Shown: positions 8,565 to 17,175 of the stretch, one piece after another | Layout: every line of letters starts with the position of its first letter | Numbering within the stretch: position 1 is the first letter of the stretch | Origin: JARYGU01 sp033795365 | Lineage (GTDB): Bacteria > Pseudomonadota > Alphaproteobacteria > Rhizobiales > Rhizobiaceae | Reading direction: 5' to 3' | Assembly (NCBI GenBank): GCA_033795365.1 | Contig: JARYGU010000001.1 | Coordinates: 62,001 to 126,000, forward strand | DNA length: 64,000 bases | Made by a program: the position numbers and the translations under genes | Notes under the pieces: generated by a model | Database searches by the model: none | What the model saw: only the letters and a program-made list of their open reading frames with translations | What the model was told of the DNA's origin: nothing

Positions 8565-8899
8565 TTCGGCTGCTCCCTGCCGTCGACGTGGTCGGTGCCC
8601 GTAAGTCCGCGGGATGCGAGCAGCACGACGAGGAACAGCGCCGTCGTGGCGAAGCCGATGACGATCGCGGTCAGCACCAGCGCCTGCGGCACCGGATCGG
8701 CGAATTTCGATATGTCGATGCCATCCTCGAGAATGGGCGGCGCGTTCGATTTCAGCCCGCCGACACCGAAGATGAACAGGTTGACCGCGTAGGAAAGAAG
8801 CGAAAGGCCGATGATGACCTGATAGGTGCGCGGACGCAGGATGAGCCACACGCCCGAGGCCGTCATGATGCCGATGCCGGCGGCGAGAACGAGTTCCAT
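8561..8899 (-). CDS. phaC: PhaC/MrpC antiporter subunit (NuoK-like)
   Basis: A 112-residue, three-helix protein related to NuoK. The conserved parts are LAAGIGIMTASGVWLILRPR, the glutamate-free helix VIIGLSLLSYAVNLFIF, and DPVPQALVLTAIVIGFATTAL, the clearest MrpC signature. It starts inside the end of phaA (TAATG overlap) and overlaps phaD by 4 bp. It contributes to the membrane proton path of the complex. Confidence 0.93.
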   Translation of the reverse strand: MELVLAAGIGIMTASGVWLILRPRTYQVIIGLSLLSYAVNLFIFGVGGLKSNAPPILEDGIDISKFADPVPQALVLTAIVIGFATTALFLVVLLASRGLTGTDHVDGREQPK

Positions 8900-11817
8900 T
8901 ATGTTTCCTCCGTTCTGGTCGTTTCCAGGGCACGGACGCGATGCATGCGGATGGACTGGTGCGCCAGCGCGATCAGGATCAGCACGGTCGCCCCGACCAC
9001 CAGCGAGAAGACGCCGAGATCGAAAAGCAGTGCGGTGGCGGCAGGCACCTTCCCGATCAGCGGGAATTCCAGATATTGCGAATGCGACGTCAGGAACGGA
9101 TAGCCGAAGAACCAGGATCCGATGCCCGTGGCCGCCGCCATCAGCAGGCCGAAACCCATCCAGCGCAGCGGCAGGATCCTCAATCTGTCCTCCGCCCACC
9201 GCGTGCCGCCTGCGAGATATTGCAGCAGGAAGGCGATCGCCATGGCGATGCCGGCAGAGAAGCCGCCGCCTGGCAGATCGTGGCCGCGCATGAAGATGTA
9301 GACGGCAAGGGTGATGATCACCGGGAACAGCCACTGCATGATCACGGACGGCACCAGCAGGTAATCGCGGACGGTATCGCCTTCGGAGCGATCCGGGCTG
9401 GCATCGTCGAAGGCGTTCTGGATGCGCTGCTGCTCGGGTATCTCGATGCTGTCCGGCGCCGGACGGAACCGGCGCAGCAGTGCGAAGACGGTGAGCGCCA
9501 CGACACCCAGCACCGCTATTTCGCCCATCGTGTCGAACCCGCGGAAATCGACGAGAATGACGTTCACCACGTTCCTGCCGCCCCCTTCGGAATAGGCGCG
9601 CTCGAGGAAGTAGTTGGCGATCGCGTCCGGTACGGGCAGCGTCATCACCGCATAGGAGATGAGAAACATGCCGACGCCGCAGACGACGGCAAGCGCGAAG
9701 TCGCGGAAGCGCCGCATGCGGGCGGCAAAGCTGATGCCGTCGTCCACCTTCTCTTCGCGCTTCGGAAGCCAGCGCAAGCCGAGAAGGATGAGCACCGTGG
9801 TGACGATTTCCACCAGGAGCTGGGTGATCGCAAGATCAGGGGCGGAGAGCCAAATGAACGTAGCACAGGTCACGAGCCCTGCCCCTCCGAGCAGAACCAG
9901 TGCGGCGAGACGGTGGTACTTCGCCTGGTAGGCGGCCCCGATCGCCAGGAACATGCCGATCAGCCAGATCATGGCGAAAGCGGGATCGACGCTCGACGGA
10001 GACGGAAGCTCCGGCTGGAACCCGGACAGATAGAGCGGCAGGAAGCCGGCCAGGAAACCGGCGGCGGTGACGAGGCGCAGTTGCGGCTGCAGATTTCGCG
10101 TGCCGAAGCGGGCCTCCATCCAGCGCGCCCATTTCCATGACAAGGTCACGAGGATGCGCTCGAAGATGCGCTGGCCGCGCAGGTGCCGGAACAACGGCGG
10201 GCCATCCTCGCACCGCGCGAGATAGTCCTTGAGGACGAAATAGAGCACCGCTCCGCCGGCGAGCGCAATGACGCTCATGATCAGCGGCGTGTTGATGCCG
10301 TGCCAAACGGCGAGGCTGTATTGCGGCGTCCGGTCCCCGAGTACGGCGACGACCGCGGTGTGCAGGAAGGGCCCGATGGAAAGGCTCGGCACGATGCCGA
10401 CGACCAGGCAGGCAAAGACCAGGAATTCCATCGGAAAGCGCATCCAGTGCGGCGGCTCGTGCGGCTTCTCCTTCGGAAGATCGGTCGGCGGCGGGCCGAA
10501 GAAGACGGTGTGGATGAAGCGCAGCGAATAGGCGACGCTGAACGCGCCGGCAACGGTCGCCACATAGGGAAGGATACGGTCCAGGATGGAATCCGCATGC
10601 GTCTCCACGGATTCGGCGAAGAACATCTCCTTGGAAAGGAACCCGTTGAGGAGCGGCACGCCGGCCATCGCCGCGCTCGCCACCATCGCAAGCGTGGCGG
10701 TGATCGGCAGGTAACGGAACAAGCCGCTGAGGCGGCGCAGATCGCGCGTTCCGGTCTCATGGTCGATGATGCCCGCCGCCATGAAGAGCGATGCCTTGAA
10801 CGTGGCATGATTAATCATATGGAAGATGGCCGCAACCGCCGCCAGCGGACTGCCGAGGCTCAGAAGCGTGGTGATGAGCCCGAGATGGCTTATCGTGGAA
10901 TAGGCCAGCAGGCCTTTGAGATCCTGCTGGAACATCGCGAAATAGGCGCCGAGGACGAGCGTCACGATGCCGGCGGCACCGACGAGCCAGAACCATTCAT
11001 AGGTGCCGGAAAGCGCGGGCCAGAGGCGCACGAGCAGGAAGACGCCTGCCTTCACCATGGTTGCGGAATGCAGGTAGGCGGAGACCGGGGTCGGGGCCGC
11101 CATGGCGTTGGGCAGCCAGAAGTGAAACGGAAACTGCGCGCTCTTCGTCAGCGCGCCGATGAGGATGAAGATGATGGCCGGAAGATAGAGCTGGTGCGCG
11201 CGGATCTGGTCGCCGGCGGCAAGAATGCGATCCAGATCGTAGCTGCCGACGATATGGCCGAGAAGAAGAAAGCCGACCAGCATCGAAAAGCCGCCGATGC
11301 CGGTAACGGTCAGCGCCATGCGGGCGCCATCGCGCGCGGCGGCGTTCTGGTGCCAGTAGCTGATGAGCAGGAAGGAGAAGATGCTCGTCAGCTCCCAGAA
11401 GATCGACAGGAGGATGACATTTCCGGAGACCACGATGCCGAGCATCGCGCCCATGAAGGCGAGCAGGAAGGAGAAGAAGCGCGGTACCGGATCCTCTTCC
11501 GACATGTAGTAGCGGGCATAGACCACGACCAGGAAGCCGATGCCGGACACCAGCATCGAGAACATCCACGCGAAACCGTCCATGCGCAACGTGAAGTTCA
11601 ACCCGAATTCGGGCAGCCATTCGATCTCATAACGTATGACGCCGCCGCCGACGACGGCCGGATAGAACCACGCGGTGATCGCCAGGCAGACAAAGGCGAC
11701 GCCCCCCGCCAGCCACGCCGGCAGGATGCGCGAGGCGGTGCTCAACAGCATTGCAGCGGCAAGGCTTCCCGCGAAGGGAAGCAATACCAGCAGCAATAGT
11801 AGAATATCTCCTGTCAT
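8899..11817 (-). CDS. phaA: PhaA antiporter subunit, fused MrpA and MrpB
   Basis: A 972-residue protein that combines MrpA (NuoL-like, residues 1 to about 770) with an MrpB domain at the C-terminus (about 825-965). The NuoL-like half has the channel motifs ILLSIFWELTSIFSFLLI (glutamate in TM5) and GALTKSAQFPFHFWLPNAM (lysine in TM7). The MrpB part includes MQWLFPVIITLAVYIFMRGH and DLPGGGFSAGIAMAIAF. This fused PhaA is the usual alphaproteobacterial form, explaining why no separate phaB is present. It is the first gene of the operon; no promoter could be picked with confidence upstream. Confidence 0.95.
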   Translation of the reverse strand: MTGDILLLLLVLLPFAGSLAAAMLLSTASRILPAWLAGGVAFVCLAITAWFYPAVVGGGVIRYEIEWLPEFGLNFTLRMDGFAWMFSMLVSGIGFLVVVYARYYMSEEDPVPRFFSFLLAFMGAMLGIVVSGNVILLSIFWELTSIFSFLLISYWHQNAAARDGARMALTVTGIGGFSMLVGFLLLGHIVGSYDLDRILAAGDQIRAHQLYLPAIIFILIGALTKSAQFPFHFWLPNAMAAPTPVSAYLHSATMVKAGVFLLVRLWPALSGTYEWFWLVGAAGIVTLVLGAYFAMFQQDLKGLLAYSTISHLGLITTLLSLGSPLAAVAAIFHMINHATFKASLFMAAGIIDHETGTRDLRRLSGLFRYLPITATLAMVASAAMAGVPLLNGFLSKEMFFAESVETHADSILDRILPYVATVAGAFSVAYSLRFIHTVFFGPPPTDLPKEKPHEPPHWMRFPMEFLVFACLVVGIVPSLSIGPFLHTAVVAVLGDRTPQYSLAVWHGINTPLIMSVIALAGGAVLYFVLKDYLARCEDGPPLFRHLRGQRIFERILVTLSWKWARWMEARFGTRNLQPQLRLVTAAGFLAGFLPLYLSGFQPELPSPSSVDPAFAMIWLIGMFLAIGAAYQAKYHRLAALVLLGGAGLVTCATFIWLSAPDLAITQLLVEIVTTVLILLGLRWLPKREEKVDDGISFAARMRRFRDFALAVVCGVGMFLISYAVMTLPVPDAIANYFLERAYSEGGGRNVVNVILVDFRGFDTMGEIAVLGVVALTVFALLRRFRPAPDSIEIPEQQRIQNAFDDASPDRSEGDTVRDYLLVPSVIMQWLFPVIITLAVYIFMRGHDLPGGGFSAGIAMAIAFLLQYLAGGTRWAEDRLRILPLRWMGFGLLMAAATGIGSWFFGYPFLTSHSQYLEFPLIGKVPAATALLFDLGVFSLVVGATVLILIALAHQSIRMHRVRALETTRTEET

Positions 11818-11976
11818 GAATGTCAGGTCGCTTTCAGGCTCGGAATTGACGATGCCGCAAGGGGCAAGAGATGCAGCTTCAGCCGAACGACCACGGGCTG
11901 CACCGTATTATCCTGCAGGCAGTCGCGCGAAGGCGAAACGGCAGGAGAGGAACGACCACAGACACTTGCGCGGTCG

Positions 11977-12357
11977 TCAGCTCCGCCACGCCGGAGGCGC
12001 CCGCGGCTCGGAAGCCATACGAGGCTTCCGCCCATCGCCTCTTGCCGGAAAGGCCGAACCGCCGCTGGAGGCCTGCTCCTGCCTGCAGGCGAGCGCCGGG
12101 GATGGTAGATAGCCGGCATCGGGCGATCCGCTGCCGGGCTGATCCGTATTCGTCTGCGCGTTTCGCAATCGACAATCGCGATCCTTGCCGGACTGACCCG
12201 TCTTCTTTGCCTTTTCCGAAGACAACGGCTTTTCCAGCCGCTGCAGCGCAAAGGCCGGTCCGCTTGCCAGATGAAAGGCCGACAGAACGAAGAGGCAGGC
12301 GACAACGGCTGAGACCAGACGCGTGGGATGGCATCTCGGCAGATGGATTCCCGCCAT
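11977..12357 (-). CDS. possible small exported protein, uncertain
   Basis: No known family recognised. The frame encodes about 126 residues whose first 37 look like a Sec signal peptide: basic start, hydrophobic core LVSAVVACLFVLSAF, then a plausible cleavage after GPAFA. The rest is low in hydrophobic residues, rich in Lys, Arg, Ser and Pro, and could be a chance open frame in GC-rich DNA. There is no clear ribosome site before the ATG. It lies in the otherwise gene-free 765 bp stretch between phaA and the aldehyde dehydrogenase, on the same strand as both. Confidence 0.28.
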   Translation of the reverse strand: MAGIHLPRCHPTRLVSAVVACLFVLSAFHLASGPAFALQRLEKPLSSEKAKKTGQSGKDRDCRLRNAQTNTDQPGSGSPDAGYLPSPALACRQEQASSGGSAFPARGDGRKPRMASEPRAPPAWRS

Positions 12358-12473
12358 CCGGATCAATATCTGGCCCTCCGATGTTCTAAAAGCGACGAAA
12401 CGAATGCGAAGACAATATGTTGACCGGGACGGATATGTCCAGCGCGCGAACAAGACAAAGGGAAAAAACAGAA

Positions 12474-12511
12474 CATTTGTCGCACCGTTTCAGGAAACGG
12501 TGCGACAAATG
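12474..12511 (-). terminator. rho-independent terminator of aldehyde dehydrogenase gene
   Basis: Two perfect 17-nt arms (12474-12490 and 12495-12511; CATTTGTCGCACCGTTT) flank a 4-nt loop. Read on the minus strand the hairpin is followed by TTCTGTTTTTT, a U-tract in the right place. It lies 73 bp after the stop of the aldehyde dehydrogenase gene. The stem is unusually long and free of mismatches. Confidence 0.85.
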
Positions 12512-12583
12512 GGAGCGTTCTGCGAAGCATTTCCGGTTCGAGACTGATCCGAGACCGGCCCGGCCGGAGCGATTCGGTCCGGA

Positions 12584-14017
12584 TCAGGCCAGCGTATAGG
12601 CCGTCTTCACGGTCGTGTAGAATTCGGCGGCGTATTTGCCCTGCTCGCGCGGACCGTAGGACGATCCCTTGCGTCCGCCGAAGGGAACATGGAAGTCGAC
12701 GCCTGCCGTCGGAAGGTTCACCATCACCATGCCGGCTTCCGCATTGCGCTTGAAATGCGTCGCATGCTTCAGGCTCGTCGTGGCGATGCCGGAGGAAAGG
12801 CCGAAGGGCGTATCGTTCGCCACGGCCAGCGCCTCGTCATAATCCTTCACCCGGATAACGGATGCGACGGGGCCGAAAATCTCCTCGCGCGAAATCCGCA
12901 TCTGGTTGGTCGCCTCGACGAAGAGCGCCGGCTGGAGATAGAATCCGGGATTGTCGCGCTTCAGGAGATCGCCGCCATAGGCGAGCTTCGCGCCTTCCTG
13001 CCTGCCGATCTCGATATAGTCCGTGTCCTGCTTCAGCTGCGTCTCGTCGACCACAGGGCCGATATGGGTGCCGGCCTTCAAGGCATCGTCGACGACGACG
13101 GATTGCAGCCGCTCGGTCACGGCGGTGACGAACCTGTCGTGGATGCCCTCCGTCACGATAAGGCGCGAGGAGGCCGTGCAGCGCTGGCCGGTCGAAAAGA
13201 AGGCGGAATTGACCGCCGCTTCGACGGCGACCGAAACATCGGCGTCGTCCAGGACGACGAAGGGATTCTTGCCGCCCATTTCGAGCTGGAACTTGCGATT
13301 GTGCTCGATCGAGGCCGCAGCGACGCGCTTGCCCGTGCCTGTGGAGCCGGTGAAGGTGATCGCGTGCACGTCCGGGCTGTCCAGCATCGCCTGGCCGACC
13401 ACGGAGCCCTTGCCCATGACGAGATTGAGCACGCCCTTCGGCAGGCCGGCGCGATGCAGGATGTCCACGATCGCCCAGGAGCAGCCGGGGACGAGCTCGG
13501 CCGGCTTGAAGACGACCGTGTTGCCGTAGCAGAGCGCAGGCGCGATCTTCCAGGCGGGAATCGCGATCGGAAAGTTCCAGGGCGTGATGATGCCGACGAC
13601 GCCGACCGGCTCGCGGGTGATCTCGACGCCGATATTCGGGCGCACCGAGGGAAGCACTTCTCCGGCAAGCCGCAGGGCTTCGCCGGCGAAAAACTCGAAA
13701 ATCTGACCTGCACGGACGGTTTCGCCTATGCCTTCGGCCAGCGTCTTGCCTTCCTCGCGGGAAAGCAGCTTCCCGAGCTCGTCCTTGCGGGCGAGGATCT
13801 CGTCGGCTGTCTTCTTGAGGATCGCGTGACGCTCGAGGATGCCGGAGCGGGACCAGACCGGAAACGCCGCCTTGGCGGCTGCGATCGCCGCTTTCGCATC
13901 GTCCGCCGATGCGCGGGCATATTCGCCGACCACGTCGTTGGTGTTCGACGGATTGATGTTCTTCACCGCGTCGCTGCCGACCCATTCGCCGGCGATCAGG
14001 TTCTGATGGATGGTCAT
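12584..14017 (-). CDS. aldehyde dehydrogenase, 2,5-dioxovalerate dehydrogenase-like
   Basis: A 477-residue NAD(P)-dependent aldehyde dehydrogenase. Visible are the cofactor and catalytic elements TPWNFP (catalytic Asn), FTGSTGTGKRVAA, LEMGGKNP (general-base Glu) and FSTGQRCTASSR (nucleophilic Cys). The sequence most resembles alpha-ketoglutarate semialdehyde (2,5-dioxovalerate) dehydrogenases that end pentose and sugar-acid degradation by making 2-oxoglutarate. The start ATG is supported by AAAGGAGA just upstream; the open frame extends 46 codons further without a ribosome site. It stands alone with its own strong terminator. Substrate is inferred; succinate semialdehyde is the main alternative. 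Confidence 0.82.
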   Translation of the reverse strand: MTIHQNLIAGEWVGSDAVKNINPSNTNDVVGEYARASADDAKAAIAAAKAAFPVWSRSGILERHAILKKTADEILARKDELGKLLSREEGKTLAEGIGETVRAGQIFEFFAGEALRLAGEVLPSVRPNIGVEITREPVGVVGIITPWNFPIAIPAWKIAPALCYGNTVVFKPAELVPGCSWAIVDILHRAGLPKGVLNLVMGKGSVVGQAMLDSPDVHAITFTGSTGTGKRVAAASIEHNRKFQLEMGGKNPFVVLDDADVSVAVEAAVNSAFFSTGQRCTASSRLIVTEGIHDRFVTAVTERLQSVVVDDALKAGTHIGPVVDETQLKQDTDYIEIGRQEGAKLAYGGDLLKRDNPGFYLQPALFVEATNQMRISREEIFGPVASVIRVKDYDEALAVANDTPFGLSSGIATTSLKHATHFKRNAEAGMVMVNLPTAGVDFHVPFGGRKGSSYGPREQGKYAAEFYTTVKTAYTLA

Positions 14018-14193
14018 GTCGTCTCCTTTCGGGGGCAGAAAGCCCCGATTCCTCTTAGCGGACATTTGTGGCCGATGATCCGGCCGTTGGCGAGCCGCGT
14101 TTGATATATCACGCGGCGGAACTTTTACCACAGGGCAGGACGATCGGATCGGCATCCGGAACAGAAACTTCGGCCAAGGCTGCGGCTCATTCT

Positions 14194-14775
14194 TCAGACG
14201 TCTTCCGGCTGATCCTCATGCAGGGTTCGCGCAATGGCAGGACCGATCTCCACATTGCGGAACGAGGCGCGAAAGCCGCCGCGCTCGGGCGAGCAGGCCA
14301 TCACGCCCGCTTGCGCATCCGCAGTGAAAAAGGGGCAAAGCCTCGCCATACGCCAAGCCGCGCCCCCGACCCGATATTGCACCCGAACGGCGTCGCCGTG
14401 ACGTGTGAGACGCACGTCCAGCGGATCCGACACCGACATATCCGGCAGGGGGATAACAGACCAGTCCGATACTCCGCGCGTCACGACGACGCTGAAATGC
14501 ATGAGCCCGTCGGTGAATTCGATTCCCGCCTTGATCCAGTTTCCGGCATCGAGCCTGAGAAAGACGCCAGCCTGATCGTAAAGCGTCTCGTAGTTGCCCT
14601 CGATGGTGGCCGAAAGCGAGAAATCTCCTGAAACGGGCTTCAGGAACGCGTGACCGTTGTCCCTGACGAAACCATAGAAGGTTTCGCGCCAGAAATCCGT
14701 GGCCGCGTCCGTCGCCAGGGTCAGGAATTTCGCATCGCCGCTCCAGTCGGCCGGCGGATTGAGCCATTCATACAT
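14194..14775 (-). CDS. DUF1349 domain protein
   Basis: A 193-residue cytosolic protein of the DUF1349 family, which has a concanavalin-like jelly-roll fold and no agreed function. Typical features are MYEWLNPPADW at the start, the middle motif QAGVFLRLDAGNWIKAGIEFTDG, and WRMARLCPFF near the end. There is no signal peptide. It lies 73 bp downstream of an SDR gene on the same strand and may be its operon partner. Homologues often accompany sugar-related regulators, but nothing here fixes a role. Confidence 0.75.
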   Translation of the reverse strand: MYEWLNPPADWSGDAKFLTLATDAATDFWRETFYGFVRDNGHAFLKPVSGDFSLSATIEGNYETLYDQAGVFLRLDAGNWIKAGIEFTDGLMHFSVVVTRGVSDWSVIPLPDMSVSDPLDVRLTRHGDAVRVQYRVGGAAWRMARLCPFFTADAQAGVMACSPERGGFRASFRNVEIGPAIARTLHEDQPEDV

Positions 14776-14848
14776 TGCCGCTCATCGCTCCTCCTCGCAT
14801 GCGGGCGGACAATAGACCGCCGATTGCGAATAAGGAAGGGCCGGGATT

Positions 14849-15631
14849 TCAGCGCAGCAGGCTTTGGCCGCCATCGATCCACAGAGGCGTGCCGCTGATG
14901 TGCCTGGCATCTTCCGACAGAAGAAAGAGAACCGCATCGGCGACGTCTTCCGCTTCGCCGGCTTTGCCGCGGGTCACCGGAATTTCGCCTTCGGGCCAGA
15001 TGACCGGGATTGCGGTTTCGTCTTCCTTCCGCCTTTTCGTGTTATCATCGATGCTCGTGTCGATCGCTCCGGGACATACGGCATTGACGCGAATGCGGTG
15101 CCTGCCGAGCTCGAGCGCCAGTTGCTGCATGATCGCCACCTGCGCAGCCTTGGTCGCGGCATAGGCCGTGGCGCCCGGTGACGTGAATGTCCGCGTCCCG
15201 TTGATCGAGGAAACGATGACGATCGCCCCCTCGCCCGCCCGTTTGAGATGCGGAACCGCGAAGTGAAGGGTAAGATAGGTACCGCGCAAATTGACCGCGA
15301 TGGTTTCGTCCCACTCTTGCGGCTGCAGATCGTCTATGGGGGCCCATACGCCGTTTATGCCCGCATTCGAAACGACGAGATCGAGCCGGCCATAGGCGTG
15401 CGTTACCGCATCTGTTGCGCGAGCCATGTCGTCCGCCTTCGACACGTCTGCGGTGACCGCCAGCGCCTTGCCGCCGGCGGCCTCAATCTCCCGGGCCACC
15501 TGCTCGATCTCGCCTGCACTGCGGCTGAGGACCGCGACATGCGCACCTCTTTCGGCCAGCTTCAGGGCGCATGCCCTGCCTATTCCCGACCCGGCGCCGG
15601 TCACGAGTGCAACTTTGCCAGACAGCGACAT
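14849..15631 (-). CDS. short-chain dehydrogenase/reductase
   Basis: A 260-residue classical SDR enzyme. The cofactor motif TGAGSGIG is at residues 11-18, NAG at 89-91, catalytic Ser at 141/142 and the YAATK motif with Tyr157 and Lys161. The C-terminal IDGGQSLLR closes the domain as usual. SDRs of this kind oxidise or reduce sugar, polyol or oxoacyl alcohols with NAD(P); the substrate cannot be told. The insertion before the C-terminus (RRKEDETAIPVIWPEGEIP) is typical of sugar-type SDRs and is where substrate specificity is usually set. Confidence 0.85.
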   Translation of the reverse strand: MSLSGKVALVTGAGSGIGRACALKLAERGAHVAVLSRSAGEIEQVAREIEAAGGKALAVTADVSKADDMARATDAVTHAYGRLDLVVSNAGINGVWAPIDDLQPQEWDETIAVNLRGTYLTLHFAVPHLKRAGEGAIVIVSSINGTRTFTSPGATAYAATKAAQVAIMQQLALELGRHRIRVNAVCPGAIDTSIDDNTKRRKEDETAIPVIWPEGEIPVTRGKAGEAEDVADAVLFLLSEDARHISGTPLWIDGGQSLLR

Positions 15632-15763
15632 TATCGAGCTCCTTCAAGCGACGTTATGCGGGGATTTCGAATGGTTCCGGCTCGTTTCGAAATGCACGTC
15701 GAGATGCACGGGCGCGCGCGGAATAAAATGTGCTGACGACCGCGATGTTCCATCGCATTCGAA

Positions 15764-15789
15764 GGAACCATTCGGGCTCAAGATGAGTT
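15764..15789 (+). promoter_or_regulatory. weak EcfG-type (general stress) promoter candidate
   Basis: GGAAC, 17 nt, then AGTT. The alphaproteobacterial general stress sigma factor EcfG recognises GGAAC-N16/17-CGTT, so the -35 is perfect and the -10 has one mismatch. It lies upstream of a row of small stress-type genes. By itself such a match occurs by chance fairly often. Confidence 0.3.
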
Positions 15790-15829
15790 TTGCCCCGCCA
15801 GCAACATTTCAACCATCAAGGAGCATCCG

Positions 15830-16033
15830 GTGCGAAAGCGAACCGAAAAGAGGCGACCAAAGGCGGACCATCCCACGACGACCTACTGCGCTCCCAGACT
15901 GCGCCGCAATGCATGGGAGCCGCAGGTCGTGGTTCCGCATCGGGTCGATCTGCCTCTTGCGAAGGAGAACGCGGAGGAAGTCGCCGTGCCTGCCTCGATC
16001 AACGGGAGAAGCCTGGCCGGTGGGCGCCCCTGA
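15830..16033 (+). CDS. small basic protein of unknown function
   Basis: No family recognised. The frame starts with GTG, 7 nt after a good AAGGAG ribosome site, and encodes 67 residues, with a very basic N-terminus (RKRTEKRRPK). It ends 10 bp before the CBS-domain gene, as expected for the first gene of an operon. There is no signal peptide or membrane helix. The ribosome site and spacing argue that it is translated; the lack of recognisable conservation argues for caution. It fills most of the gap between the SDR gene and the CBS gene. Confidence 0.4.
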   Translation: MRKRTEKRRPKADHPTTTYCAPRLRRNAWEPQVVVPHRVDLPLAKENAEEVAVPASINGRSLAGGRP

Positions 16034-16043
16034 GGAAGCAGCC

Positions 16044-16487
16044 ATGAATGTGCGGGATGTGATGTCAGCGCAGGTCTTCACAGTCTCGCCGCGGGACACC
16101 GCTCAGTCGGTCGCCCGGCTTATGGCGGAGGCCGGCGTGGGCGCGTTGCCGGTGGAAGCGCCGGGAGCCGGTGTCGTGCTCGGTATCGTCACAGATCGCG
16201 ACATCGTATCGTCCATCACGGCCGAGGGGCTGGCCAGCACGATGACGGTCGCCGAATTCATGACCGTGTCGGCGGAAACCTGCACCGAAGACGAAGACCT
16301 TGCCGACGTCGCCCGGCGCATGTCGGCGCTGGACATGCGCCGGCTCGTCGTTCTCGACGGCAATCGCAAAGTGATCGGGCTGGTCACGTTTTCCGACATA
16401 CTGCGTGCGAAGCCGGAGATTGGCGAGCAGCTGCCGCCCTTGTTCCACAAGACAGGCGGGCGCAACACACGGATTCCCCCGTCATGA
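16044..16487 (+). CDS. tandem CBS-domain protein
   Basis: A 147-residue protein made of two CBS domains (residues about 7-60 and 70-125): VRDVMSAQVFTVSPRDTAQSVARLM, then VAEFMTVSAETCTEDEDLADVARRM. CBS pairs bind adenine nucleotides such as AMP, ATP or NADH and act as sensors. Stand-alone forms are common in rhizobial stress clusters. GAGGAAG precedes the ATG. The stop overlaps the next start by 4 bp (ATGA), so it is coupled to the DUF982 gene. A second CBS-pair gene ends the cluster. Confidence 0.85.
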   Translation: MNVRDVMSAQVFTVSPRDTAQSVARLMAEAGVGALPVEAPGAGVVLGIVTDRDIVSSITAEGLASTMTVAEFMTVSAETCTEDEDLADVARRMSALDMRRLVVLDGNRKVIGLVTFSDILRAKPEIGEQLPPLFHKTGGRNTRIPPS

Positions 16488-16750
16488 TCAACCTGGCACT
16501 CGATCGCCTTTGGGAGGAAGCCGTCGTACTGGAGCGGGGCCGACAGGTCCTCCGCGTGCAAAGCACGAGGGATGCGGCAATTTGCCTAAAAAATCACTGG
16601 CCTTTGGAGGAAGGACCAGCCAAGCTGAAAGCGGTCTCGGCCTGCGAAAGCGTCATCGACGGCACCGCATCTCCTGATACCGCCCGCGCCGCCTTCATCG
16701 AGGCGGCGAAGGAAGCCGACTTTCAGATTAATTCCTGGACCGGCGACTGA
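16484..16750 (+). CDS. DUF982 protein
   Basis: An 88-residue protein of DUF982, a family almost confined to rhizobia and relatives and often present in many copies. The family pattern is visible: a short beta start, then CLKNHWPLEEGPA around residues 34-46, and an Ala-rich C-terminal helix ARAAFIEAAKEADF. Function is unknown. It is translationally coupled to the CBS gene by a 4-bp overlap. Confidence 0.8.
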   Translation: MINLALDRLWEEAVVLERGRQVLRVQSTRDAAICLKNHWPLEEGPAKLKAVSACESVIDGTASPDTARAAFIEAAKEADFQINSWTGD

Positions 16751-16809
16751 CACCGCCCGTCCCTTGCGTATTTGAACGATCATTTATTCATTCTCGAGAG
16801 GACCTAAAC

Positions 16810-17091
16810 ATGAGCGACACACGGAAGGAATGGATCAGCAAGCGTGCCTATTCGATCTGGGAGGAACAGGGCAAGCCTCACGGCCGCGATGCGGAGCACT
16901 GGGAACAGGCGACGCGGGAGCGCGACGAGCTGGAGCGGGTCGCCCTGCCGGAGCATCTGGAAAAGACCAAAACCGCAAAATCCTCGGGCAAGTCGGCCGG
17001 CAAGGCCGAGAAGGAGCCGGTTGCCAAGGTGAAATCGCCGCCCAAAGCTGCCGGAACGAGCAAACGAAACGGAGCCGTAAAGCCCGTCTGA
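16810..17091 (+). CDS. DUF2934 protein with lysine-rich tail
   Basis: A 93-residue cytosolic protein. Residues 6-45 match the DUF2934 motif (IRKRAYxIWEExGxPxGxxxxHW; here SKRAYSIWEEQGKPHGRDAEHW). The second half is a Lys/Ala/Ser/Pro-rich tail resembling histone-H1-like extensions, which may bind nucleic acid or polyphosphate (inference). DUF2934 genes are common in stress-induced sets of rhizobia. A ribosome site (GAGAGGA) precedes the ATG. Confidence 0.8.
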   Translation: MSDTRKEWISKRAYSIWEEQGKPHGRDAEHWEQATRERDELERVALPEHLEKTKTAKSSGKSAGKAEKEPVAKVKSPPKAAGTSKRNGAVKPV

Positions 17092-17106
17092 GGCGTGCGA
17101 AAAATC

Positions 17107-17131
17107 GGAACGATCCGCCATGTCGGGGGTT
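17107..17131 (+). promoter_or_regulatory. EcfG-type (general stress) promoter candidate before PfpI gene
   Basis: GGAAC, 16 nt, then GGTT, against the consensus GGAAC-N16/17-CGTT. It ends 44 bp upstream of the PfpI-type gene, a suitable distance for a short leader. One mismatch in the -10 element. DJ-1/PfpI and CBS proteins are frequent EcfG targets in rhizobia, which adds some weight. Confidence 0.35.
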
Positions 17132-17175
17132 GTGGAACCGTATCCCGATACCAACCGCACAAGAAAGGATCGGCT

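Noticed and set aside
10183..11799. 538-codon plus-strand open frame
   Set aside because: Antisense to phaA; the product is highly charged and without motifs, typical of a reverse-strand shadow of a membrane protein.
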